Positions 1-7,264 of a DNA stretch of 64,000 nucleotides are shown here, one piece after another. The notes beneath the pieces are model-generated. The model saw nothing but the letters and a program-made list of their open reading frames with translations. It searched no databases and was not told the origin of the DNA. This DNA is from Yoonia ponticola (GTDB lineage Bacteria; Pseudomonadota; Alphaproteobacteria; Rhodobacterales; Rhodobacteraceae). Numbering within the stretch: the stretch's first letter is position 1; every line of letters begins with the position of its first letter. The stretch lies in contig NZ_JACIJM010000014.1 of assembly GCF_014199395.1 (NCBI RefSeq), forward strand, positions 1 through 64,000, written 5' to 3'. Both the position numbers and the translations under genes were made by a program.

Positions 1-388
1 ACCAGACTGCGAAGAGAAGCGTGACCCGGATGAGTGACAATGACCCGAAACTAAAAAGGAAAAGGAGCTTGACCCAAACACCCAATTAGAGAAGCTGACA
101 TTCGCTGCGCTTGCACAGACACCTCAAAAACGACCGTTTGTTGAACGGTTCACCAGACCGGACATCGGTGCACGTGCAGCGAAGGTCTGGAAAGTCCGCA
201 CCTCGATGGTTGATCCCGGTTGCAGCGAAAGGGCGGTCTGAATTTCGCGCCTCAGACTGGCTTGCAATGGCCGGTCTGGCGACATCGGCCGCAACGCAGC
301 GATAAGCGTGCCGCACCTGCGAGGAGATGCTGCGGCAGCGAAACGCTAAAAACGAATGACGGTTTTGTCCGCATAGCAGCCAGCGGAC
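1..388. other. No gene recognised left of the resolvase
   Basis: I see no convincing coding frame here; the open frames are short and read like complements of one another. In Tn5053/Tn402-type elements cargo normally lies on this side of tniR, so the stretch may be transposon cargo or non-coding DNA. I did not find an outward TGTCA-type terminal repeat that would mark the transposon's far end, so that end is probably outside the window or decayed. Confidence 0.4.
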
Positions 389-961
389 CTAATCCGGGTC
401 TGCGTCCGCTTTGGCACTTCCTGTATCCAGCGCTCTATATACGGTCATGCGCGAAACCCCCAGGTCTCGGGCAATCTGGGCTTTGGATGTGCCCGCTGCA
501 GCCAGTCTCTGAATTTCAGCGTCATCGACCTTCTTCTGCCGCCCCTTGTAGATCCCCTTGCCCTTTGCGGCGTTGATCCCTGCGCGTTGGCGGTCGCGAA
601 TGAACTTCAGCTCCATGTCAGCGACCATGCCGAGGACAGTGATCACCATGCGCCCCATGTCGCCGGCCGTCGTCACCTCGGGTTCAAGGATACGCAACGA
701 CGCGCCCTTCGCATCCAACTCATGCACCAGATTCAGAACGTCTCGGGTTGACCGCCCAAGGCGGTCGAGGCGATGCACGACCAGCTCGTCACCTGCACGC
801 AAAAACTCCAGGACGGTTGCCAGTTCGGTGCGACCGTCACGGGATGCTCCAGAGCCGGTTTCGGCGCGGACAATTTCACAGCCTGCCGCCTTCAGTTTGG
901 CTTTCTGGATTTCGAGATCCTGACTTGTTGAGCTGACGCGGGCGTAACCGATCTTGGGCAT
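389..961 (-). CDS. tniR: Serine resolvase of a Tn5053/Tn402-type transposon
   Basis: A 190-residue serine recombinase of the resolvase/invertase family, expected to resolve the cointegrate formed during replicative transposition. The N-terminal catalytic domain (residues 1-125) shows YARVSS with the likely nucleophile Ser10, and the LDRLGRS arginine motif at 65-71. A C-terminal helix-turn-helix (about 155-177, ending SRMTVYRAL) would bind the res site. The length is normal for the family. The gene is last in the order tniA-tniB-tniQ-like-tniR and is separated from the TniQ-like gene by about 120 bp holding repeated TGTCAC motifs. Function is well supported; the name tniR rests on its position beside tniA and tniB. 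Confidence 0.9.
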   Translation of the reverse strand: MPKIGYARVSSTSQDLEIQKAKLKAAGCEIVRAETGSGASRDGRTELATVLEFLRAGDELVVHRLDRLGRSTRDVLNLVHELDAKGASLRILEPEVTTAGDMGRMVITVLGMVADMELKFIRDRQRAGINAAKGKGIYKGRQKKVDDAEIQRLAAAGTSKAQIARDLGVSRMTVYRALDTGSAKADADPD

Positions 962-1080
962 GTAGAAATGTCACTTTAGGGTGGCTATATTCCTGATACT
1001 GTCACAATGCCTGTTGCGCCACTCATTTGTGACATTTTCTGCTGTCACATTCATGCGTCCCTCACGGGTGTGCCCAAATG
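962..1080. promoter_or_regulatory. Putative res site for the resolvase
   Basis: The gap between the resolvase start and the TniQ-like stop holds four copies of a TGTCAC core: direct at 969-974, 1000-1005 and 1043-1048, and inverted as GTGACA at 1029-1034. The copies at 1000 and 1029 face each other. Serine resolvases bind such clustered short repeats, and the position next to tniR matches Tn402-type elements. The subsite boundaries and crossover dinucleotide cannot be fixed by eye. The same region should contain the tniR promoter. Confidence 0.55.
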
Positions 1081-1428
1081 TTACGATTTTGGCGGGAAAG
1101 CCCACTCATATCTTTGTCGGCCCTCGGGCGTGGCTATCCATGCTTCGAGTTCCGCGTATAGGCGTGCGACATTGCGGCGACGGCGCGCCTCGAAACCGCG
1201 CAATTCATCGATTGGAATACCAAGCCCGACAGCGAGGCGCTCCAAGACATCCTCTGTGGGTTGCGTGAAGGAGCGGGCCTCTTCATCCGCATGCGCAATC
1301 TTGAGAGCATGATAGCAGAAGCTTTCGAAGGTGACGCCATAGAGACGGGCTAGGCTTTGCACATATTGCCGTAAAGTCTCGATCTCCTTGGGGGGCGGGT
1401 GCAGCGGCCATGCGGGTTCCCCCGTCAT
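1081..1428 (-). CDS. Short TniQ-like protein
   Basis: A 115-residue protein in the position of tniQ, overlapping the tniB stop by four bases (ATGA), so translation is probably coupled. Its opening, WPLHPPPKEIETLRQYVQ, resembles the start of TniQ proteins, which have a proline-rich entry, a short helical stretch and a hydrophobic register. Full TniQ proteins are about 400 residues with a zinc-binding region; this one ends after one domain and has no Cys/His zinc cluster. It ends in a clean stop and the downstream gap is taken up by the res-like site, so it may be a genuine mini-TniQ rather than a recent truncation. The TniQ assignment rests on position and N-terminal resemblance only. Confidence 0.6.
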   Translation of the reverse strand: MTGEPAWPLHPPPKEIETLRQYVQSLARLYGVTFESFCYHALKIAHADEEARSFTQPTEDVLERLAVGLGIPIDELRGFEARRRRNVARLYAELEAWIATPEGRQRYEWAFPPKS

Positions 1429-2333
1429 GCCCGAAGTTCCCGTTCCATCATCTGCCGCCGGTAGGAGGGTGCCTGGAAAGGGCAGCCCAGCAGGTCTTCT
1501 CTCTCGATGCGTTCCCGTCCTTCCGTCAGGGCATGCGCTGCTGCGCTCGAAAGAAGCTGGTGCATTTCTCCGATCAGGCCCTCCGAGCGCTCCACAATCA
1601 CCTTGCGCAACGCAGGCAGACCGAGACCGGACCGCCCGCGCAGGGGGATCACTGTCTCGAAGCTGGCCAGCAGCCGCCCGGTCTCGGCATCGTCACCCCA
1701 CATCGATAGCAAAAAGGGCTGGAAGCGGTTTTCGAGTTGGTCGTCCAACCGGAGAGCCAGCCATGCATCCTTGGTCCCAAGCGCGACAATCGGGATACGC
1801 AGCTCGTTGCCCAGATACCGGATGAGCCCCAAAATTTCGCGCTGCCGCGATGATGGGCCGCAAAGCAGGTTGTGCAACTCGTCAATGACGAGCAGCCGCA
1901 CCCCGCATGCCCGCATGAGATTCAGTGTCAGTGCATTGCGCCGGTCGGTCTTTCGGATGTTCCCGAGAGGTGATCCCAATGCGTCAAGCAACTGTGCGTA
2001 GAAACGGGGCGCGGTCACGTCCGGCATCATCTGGACCGACAGGACCGGAAAGATATGTCGGTCCCTTTCTTCCGAACTTCTTCGGGGGTGCTGGCGCTGG
2101 AATTTCTCGGCGATGGTCGATTTGCCGTTGTTGCTCGGCCCGACAACCAGCATGTTCTGCGGTCGAACACGGCCGGGTTGCGTCGCCAACAGCATGTCCA
2201 TGCGTTTCAGGGCATCCTGCGCGCGGGAATAGCCGATCCAGCGGTCGGTTGCGAAACAATCGAGCCGTTCGATAGCAGGCTTTTCCGCGATGCGTCGGGC
2301 TTCGGGTCGAAGATGGTCCATCTGCCCTACCAC
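1425..2333 (-). CDS. tniB: Transposition ATP-binding protein TniB
   Basis: An AAA+ ATPase of 302 residues that, as in Tn5053/Tn402 and Tn7-type TnsC proteins, should load on target DNA and activate the transposase. A Walker A motif, GPSNNGKS, is at residues 65-72 and Walker B, LLVIDELHNLL, is at about 147-157. The first codon is GTG at 2333; an ATG four codons in, at 2321, is an alternative start. It overlaps the end of tniA by a few bases and the TniQ-like gene by four, so tniA, tniB and the TniQ-like gene form one transcription unit. Confidence 0.93.
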   Translation of the reverse strand: MVGQMDHLRPEARRIAEKPAIERLDCFATDRWIGYSRAQDALKRMDMLLATQPGRVRPQNMLVVGPSNNGKSTIAEKFQRQHPRRSSEERDRHIFPVLSVQMMPDVTAPRFYAQLLDALGSPLGNIRKTDRRNALTLNLMRACGVRLLVIDELHNLLCGPSSRQREILGLIRYLGNELRIPIVALGTKDAWLALRLDDQLENRFQPFLLSMWGDDAETGRLLASFETVIPLRGRSGLGLPALRKVIVERSEGLIGEMHQLLSSAAAHALTEGRERIEREDLLGCPFQAPSYRRQMMERELRA

Positions 2334-4045
2334 TCTTCAATGTCGGTGAATGGTTGCGGTGGAGCGTCCGGTTGATCTTGCGCGAGCTCGCCCAGGCCGA
2401 GAGCCTCCGGTTGCTTCGCCAAAGGAGATTGTCGATCCAGCACCGGTCGCGACCGACGGCGGCGGGCACCCTTGGAGAGCCGGGCCGCGTTGCGCTCGAT
2501 CTCCTGCATTTCCGCGAAGGCGGTGAAAATGCTGTCCTCGTCCACGGTCGCCGCATTGCGTTCTTGGGCACGTCGTCGCGCTGCCCGATGTTCCCAGAGC
2601 GTGATCGACGGTCGGGAGAGTGTGCGATACGGCACTTCGAGCCAGGAACCGTCGAAAGGGTCGAGAACATAAACACGCGAAAGGTCTCGTGGGTCGCGGC
2701 GCAGGATCAGATGTCCCTCCGTCCGGACGTCGCGCGAGACGATCCACGGTTTCAGGGCGTTCGAGAAATAGCGAATATGATCTACGGTGAATCCGTCGCG
2801 TTGCAACGTTCTACGCAGAACCGGAAGGAAGTCGATCAGATAGCTGCGCATGTCACGCGGGATAGCGATGCTGCCGCCAGATCGGCTCAAGGATACGAGA
2901 CCTTCCTTCAGCCGGGCAAGAGGTGTGGACCCGTCCAACCCACGATGCCCGGACAGGTGATAATCCTTGCAAATCGCAACCGTCAGCCAGCGTTCCAGTT
3001 CTTCAAGGGTCAGGCAGGCCTGTCTTTCGCTGTCGTATGCGCCGCGCTGCGCCGTGTTGGAAAATGTCGTGCCCGGCAACTTGTGAATGCGCCGCATGAG
3101 GGTGCCGATCACACGCTCTACAATGCCACCGAACTGAGGTTGCCCCGGCGGTCGCCATTCGATCTCGATATTATGTTGCGCGCACCCGCGCTCGAAAGCC
3201 TGCGAGTGGAACTCGCCGGCATTGTCTACGCCGATCTTCTTTGGCTTTCCCGCAATCGGCCACTCCACATCCGTAACGCCGCGCGCTGTCATCCAGGTTT
3301 TCTTATCGTCAGCGACGTGGGCGAGGCACAGGCCGACGCTCGCGGCGGAAGGGGGATCAAGGCTAAGATGGAAGCCCGCGATCATCCGGCTCATCACGTC
3401 AATCGCAACCGTCAGATATGGCCGCCCGATTGGCAGACGCTCGAACGGATCGACCAAAATGACATCGACCGGCGTGTGATCGATTTGCACGACGTCGAGC
3501 GGGTATTTCGGGATCGGGGTCGCGCCGAGGATCGGCTTTGTGTCCGGATCATCTTCGCGAAGCCGTGACGCGACACCCTTGTCGATCAGGTTAACCCGTC
3601 GCCTGATCGTGGCTTCGCTAGGAGACGAAATCCCCGCCTTGCGGCACTCGACCTGAACCGCCCTCACGATTTCCGAGGGGCGCGCCTTCTGCCGTTTGAG
3701 ATAGTGGCCTTCGATGACATGACCGATGATCGCTTCCCGATCCCCCGCGATCCGCGTCTTGCGCGGAGCACCGCGGCCATCGCGCGGCAAGAGCGCGGTG
3801 ACCGCGCCGTTTTCTTCACGGAGCCGGCGGATCAGCCTGTAGGCCCAACGTTCGGAAATTTTCAGATCAATCGCTGCAGCGCGGACAAGATGCGCTGGTG
3901 CTTCATGGAGCGCGGCAAGTGGTCGAAGCAAGGCCGCCCGTTCCTCGGCCTTCTGCCACACGCCTTTCGGAACGGATTCCAGGTCCATGACCGATCCTGC
4001 CTCCTGCAACGCGCTGAACCGGTGTCTGACGGTTTTGCAACGCAC
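2327..4045 (-). CDS. tniA: DDE transposase TniA
   Basis: A 572-residue transposase of the Tn5053/Tn402 (TnsB-like) type that would cut and join transposon ends. The catalytic acidic triad is visible: Asp189 in VVQIDHTP, Asp274 in GVDNAGEF and Glu310 in FGGIVERV, giving DD(35)E spacing. An N-terminal helix-turn-helix region precedes the catalytic domain and a basic, Arg-rich stretch lies near the C-terminus. The longest frame starts at a GTG (4045); the ATG at residue 20 (3988, MDLESVPKG) is an equally likely start. It is the first gene of the tni operon and its upstream edge should hold the transposon's tniA-side inverted repeat. Confidence 0.94.
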   Translation of the reverse strand: MRCKTVRHRFSALQEAGSVMDLESVPKGVWQKAEERAALLRPLAALHEAPAHLVRAAAIDLKISERWAYRLIRRLREENGAVTALLPRDGRGAPRKTRIAGDREAIIGHVIEGHYLKRQKARPSEIVRAVQVECRKAGISSPSEATIRRRVNLIDKGVASRLREDDPDTKPILGATPIPKYPLDVVQIDHTPVDVILVDPFERLPIGRPYLTVAIDVMSRMIAGFHLSLDPPSAASVGLCLAHVADDKKTWMTARGVTDVEWPIAGKPKKIGVDNAGEFHSQAFERGCAQHNIEIEWRPPGQPQFGGIVERVIGTLMRRIHKLPGTTFSNTAQRGAYDSERQACLTLEELERWLTVAICKDYHLSGHRGLDGSTPLARLKEGLVSLSRSGGSIAIPRDMRSYLIDFLPVLRRTLQRDGFTVDHIRYFSNALKPWIVSRDVRTEGHLILRRDPRDLSRVYVLDPFDGSWLEVPYRTLSRPSITLWEHRAARRRAQERNAATVDEDSIFTAFAEMQEIERNAARLSKGARRRRSRPVLDRQSPLAKQPEALGLGELAQDQPDAPPQPFTDIEEW

Positions 4046-4059
4046 CGAACTGTTTGGCG

Positions 4060-4084
4060 ATCAGTATTGAAGTCTTTTGTGACA
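4060..4084 (-). repeat. Candidate transposon end beside tniA
   Basis: Read outward-in on the minus strand, this segment begins TGTCAC, the hallmark opening of Tn5053/Tn402 terminal inverted repeats (TGTCA...), and sits about 40 bp upstream of tniA, where the end should be. Its partner was not found in the window and no 5-bp target duplication can be checked, so the exact boundary is a guess. Confidence 0.35.
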
Positions 4085-4249
4085 AGCGCGTGTCAATGAA
4101 AACAATGGCCAGTGCTGAACCTATTTATGAAAAACGACAGCTGGTAGCGGGCCATGCGCCCTCCACGCGCCTGTTATTCAAACGAACCGGCGCATTTATT
4201 CTGACCCCAGTCCTGATCAACACTGTTCAAAAAGGGATATATTGCGACG

Positions 4250-4828
4250 CTAACGAGCCCCGGCAAGATCATAAAATCTCGAAAGAAATGCTTCCTTTGC
4301 TCTCTCAGGCGTTAGATTATTGACCCTAATGGGAGCAGGTTCGATACCTGCTTCTTTAGCCCAATCAGCGCACCCCTCTGCCATGATCTGCATTTGTTCG
4401 GCAGCTAAGACACGGAGGTCAGCCTGCTTTACAACGCTTCGATAATCCGGACGCAAATTGAAACGTTCTGAAATAGCATCCTCTATCGCCGCCTCTAACC
4501 GTTTGAACTCGGGAACCAACTGTTTGAGTGGGCGAGTGATATCGCCCATGAAGGCCTCTGCCGCGTCGTGCATCAAGGCTTCGAAGGCGTAGTCATCGAC
4601 CTGTTCACTAACGATCAAGCTGTGTTCAGCAACTGAGTAAAACTCCTTGCATTGCCCCGCATAACGGCAGACTTTCGATAGTCCATTAGCAATATCAAGA
4701 ATGTCAAAGTCACTCCCATGTGGATCAAGAAAGTCAAACCACTTGCCGCTCGCCAACATTATTGTTGGTCCCGTTGCAACACGGACCCCGACCACTGAGC
4801 TGATCATATTCATATTGTAAGCCCCCAT
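4250..4828 (-). CDS. HD-domain phosphohydrolase (DatZ/YfbR-like)
   Basis: A metal-dependent HD phosphohydrolase of about 192 residues, likely acting on a nucleotide. The ligands are intact: His69 in FYSVAEHS, His87-Asp88 in MHDAAEAFMGD, and Asp137 in VKQADLRV (numbering from the ATG at 4828). The layout, a short lead-in with GKWFDFLDP, then DIANGLSK, then VAEHS, then HDAAEAFMGDITRPLK, matches the broad group that includes YfbR-type 5'-nucleotidases and the phage dATPase DatZ. The start is uncertain: ATGs at 4828, 4813 and 4807 are all possible and a GTG lies further out. It is transcribed away from the kinase-synthetase operon across about 130 bp, which suggests shared control. Substrate is inferred, not visible. 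Confidence 0.75.
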   Translation of the reverse strand: MGAYNMNMISSVVGVRVATGPTIMLASGKWFDFLDPHGSDFDILDIANGLSKVCRYAGQCKEFYSVAEHSLIVSEQVDDYAFEALMHDAAEAFMGDITRPLKQLVPEFKRLEAAIEDAISERFNLRPDYRSVVKQADLRVLAAEQMQIMAEGCADWAKEAGIEPAPIRVNNLTPERAKEAFLSRFYDLAGAR

Positions 4829-4845
4829 AATCACTCTAAGGTTGA

Positions 4846-4960
4846 GCCACACAGCCTAGTGTTGTGTAGCACGTATTTCCTAATGCTGTGTTGCATTTTT
4901 TTGGAGAGCGCGCAACATTTAGTAGGACCGTGACCCTACGGCACGATATGGAGTATCATT
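4846..4960. promoter_or_regulatory. Divergent promoter region with direct repeats
   Basis: This gap separates the HD gene from the kinase-synthetase operon. Two near-identical 11-mers, GTTGTGTAGCA (4861-4871) and GCTGTGTTGCA (4885-4895), match at 9 of 11 positions and are 24 bp apart, about two helical turns. An inverted CACACAGC lies at 4848-4855. They look like operator half-sites. GGAG at 4950-4953 is the ribosome binding site for the TTG start at 4961. No regulator gene is adjacent. Confidence 0.4.
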
Positions 4961-6559
4961 TTGAAACATATTATAGTCACATCCGGGCCGATCGGCGTCG
5001 GAAAATCACTATTTTCAGCTGAAATTGAGAAGCGACCCAAGGTCAAGCGTGTTTCGACACGCAAGCATATTCTTGAAGCCACGAAATGTGAGAATGAGCG
5101 AGGTGCACTCCAGCGGGCAGGAGATAAACTCGACGTGGAGAGCGATGGAAAATGGGTCGCTGACGCCGTCGAGAACGCTATCAACAATGACAGTTCAGTC
5201 GAGATTTTCCTCGTAGATTCTGCAAGAATTGAGAGCCAGGTAAGCGAACTCCGGAACCGGTTTGGCGGGGCAGTCTTTCATATTCATTTGACCGCGGCAG
5301 ATGAAGAGCTGGAACGCCGCTACAAGCTACGAAAACAAGAGCTTAAAGAATATCCTACCTACCAAGAGGCTGCCAGTCATGGCACCGAGCGAGGCGTCAA
5401 GGATCTTGCCTCCGTTGCGGACTTGTGCCTCAATACTGATCATGTCGATGCTGAAAGCTTGGCAACGGCAGCATTGGCCTGGCGCGGACTTTCTTCGAAA
5501 CCATATGATCCTGAACAATTGGTCGATGTTATTGTCGGCGGCCAGTACGGTAGCGAAGGAAAAGGTAATGTCTGCGCCGCCATAGCAACAGATTACGCCG
5601 CGCTTGTTCGGATCGGCGGACCGAACGCTGGTCATAAAGTTGCAGTTCCGGAATACACTTTCGTTCAACTCCCTTCAGGCACCGGCTCGACTCCCGATGC
5701 AGAGATTATGATCGGTGCAGGTTCAACCATTTCATTGCCAAAGCTTCTCAAGGAGATTTTGGACCAAAAACTTGAAGGGGAACGCTTATCTATCGATCCG
5801 CGTGCGATGATCATCAATGACTGGGACCGTGAGATAGAGCAAAAGGGATTGCAAAAAATTTCGACTACTGGCCAAGGTGTTGGTGCCGCAAGTTCACGGA
5901 AAATCCTAAACCGTGACAACGAAACCTTTGGCCCGGCTGTAAGGCTGGCAGGTGAAGTTAGCGAACTGAAAGAATACGTAAGAAACGTTCGCCTACGGAT
6001 TGAAAAAATCCTTGAGAGAGGGGGACGCATTCTAATCGAGGGAACTCAGGGGACGATGCTGAGTATTCATCACGGGCTTTACCCTCACGTAACGTCTCGT
6101 GAGACATCAGTGGCTGGCTGCCTCTCTGAAGCAGGGATCGCCCCAGCTCGACTTAACCGCGCTATTATGGTCGTTCGAACTTACCCTATTAGAGTTGGTG
6201 GAACCTCTGGCTGGATTGGTCAAGAGATTGAGTTTGAAGAGCTAAGCAACCGATCCGGCATCCCTATAGACGAGCTACGAAAAACCGAGACGGGAAGTGT
6301 TTCCTATAAACAGCGCCGCGTCGCAGAATTTGACTGGGGCCAATTACGGCATTCAGTAATCCTGAACGGAGCTACTGAAATCGCCATAACATTCGCGGAT
6401 TACTTTGGCATTGAGAACCGCGCAGCAACGACCTACAGCGAGCTTAATGAAGGCACCCAAGACTTTGTCCAAAAAGTCGAGAGGGTTGCTGGTGTACCAG
6501 TTACGCTGATATCGAAGGCGTTCGCAATAGATTCTGTGATCAAGCGTGAGAATGTATAA
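4961..6559 (+). CDS. P-loop (deoxy)NMP kinase fused to PurZ-type adenylosuccinate synthetase
   Basis: A 532-residue two-domain enzyme. Residues 1-180 form a P-loop kinase domain with GPIGVGKS (9-16), VSTRKHIL and a lid-like charged region, resembling nucleoside monophosphate or dephospho-CoA kinases. Residues 187-532 form a compact adenylosuccinate synthetase of the short archaeal/phage PurZ size: GGQYGSEGKG (193-202), NAGHK (222-226), TTGQGVGAA (302-310), GTQGTML (361-367) and IRVGGTSG (410-417). Ser198 replaces the catalytic Asp of PurA's GDEGKG, the change known from phage PurZ, which uses dGMP to make the 2-aminoadenine precursor. The start is TTG, supported by GGAG seven bases upstream. 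The stop overlaps the next gene's ATG. Housekeeping PurA is not expected to carry this fusion. The exact purine substrate is inferred. Confidence 0.85.
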   Translation: MKHIIVTSGPIGVGKSLFSAEIEKRPKVKRVSTRKHILEATKCENERGALQRAGDKLDVESDGKWVADAVENAINNDSSVEIFLVDSARIESQVSELRNRFGGAVFHIHLTAADEELERRYKLRKQELKEYPTYQEAASHGTERGVKDLASVADLCLNTDHVDAESLATAALAWRGLSSKPYDPEQLVDVIVGGQYGSEGKGNVCAAIATDYAALVRIGGPNAGHKVAVPEYTFVQLPSGTGSTPDAEIMIGAGSTISLPKLLKEILDQKLEGERLSIDPRAMIINDWDREIEQKGLQKISTTGQGVGAASSRKILNRDNETFGPAVRLAGEVSELKEYVRNVRLRIEKILERGGRILIEGTQGTMLSIHHGLYPHVTSRETSVAGCLSEAGIAPARLNRAIMVVRTYPIRVGGTSGWIGQEIEFEELSNRSGIPIDELRKTETGSVSYKQRRVAEFDWGQLRHSVILNGATEIAITFADYFGIENRAATTYSELNEGTQDFVQKVERVAGVPVTLISKAFAIDSVIKRENV

Positions 6560-7251
6560 TGGACGAGCAAGATCTAGTTCTGCGGTATCCTCGCCTTTGG
6601 CATATGGCGCACCAAGGGGCATGGCCTGCAATTCGTGAGCGTGGGTTGATGAGTTCCACAGCCTTGCTGGAAGATTATGTTATTCAGGGAGATCAAAGAA
6701 CTCGCTTAGAGACCATGCGTCGACCTGAATCGGTTCACATCGCACATCCCGACCGTCTCGGAGCTATCATTCGCGATCAGAAACCAATGAGTGACGCAGC
6801 ATTGATCAAGTGTCTTGATGCTGGGCTAACTCCAAATCAATGGTACGCATTGCTAAATTCCCGAACATTCTTTTGGTTGTCGCGCGACAGAATCTGGCGA
6901 CTGTTGAAAGCACGGGCATATCGCAACCTACCGCAGACCGTTCTGACTATTGATACGGCCAGCTTGGTTGCTGCTCACAGGGAGCGGATTTGGCTAAGCC
7001 CGATCAATAGCGGTTCGACGCTGTTCAAGCCACAGCCTCGTGGGCTCGGCACATTCATGCGCATTGGAGATTTTCCGTTTGAAGAGCGATCTGTCACTCG
7101 CGCTGCAGCAAATAACGTTGTTGAATTGCTAGTTGAGCACTCGGTCCCCGACATGGCAGATCATGTGCTAGCCGTACATGAGGTAATGAATGATAGACTG
7201 CTTGGCGAGATCTGGCGATCTCCCGACGCTGATGACAACGACCACCCTTGA
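6559..7251 (+). CDS. DUF7002-like protein
   Basis: A 230-residue soluble protein whose ATG shares its A with the stop of the kinase-synthetase gene, so the two are translationally coupled. The opening LWHMAHQGAWPAIRERGLMS, the central RDQKPMSDAALIKCL and FFWLSRDRI, and the late LSPINSGST match my memory of the DUF7002 family. I know no proven activity for it. The 'HM...G.W..I...GL.S' beginning resembles folds of ADP-ribosyltransferase-like enzymes such as DarT-type proteins, but that is a weak analogy. Its coupling to a nucleotide enzyme suggests it acts in the same process, either as effector or as a nucleotide-handling partner. Confidence 0.65.
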   Translation: MDEQDLVLRYPRLWHMAHQGAWPAIRERGLMSSTALLEDYVIQGDQRTRLETMRRPESVHIAHPDRLGAIIRDQKPMSDAALIKCLDAGLTPNQWYALLNSRTFFWLSRDRIWRLLKARAYRNLPQTVLTIDTASLVAAHRERIWLSPINSGSTLFKPQPRGLGTFMRIGDFPFEERSVTRAAANNVVELLVEHSVPDMADHVLAVHEVMNDRLLGEIWRSPDADDNDHP

Positions 7252-7264
7252 TCTTTGCCGGAGT

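Noticed and set aside
4961-6559. Reading the kinase-synthetase as a plain plasmid copy of housekeeping purA
   Set aside because: The kinase fusion, the short archaeal-type length and the Asp-to-Ser exchange in GSEGKG all differ from bacterial PurA.
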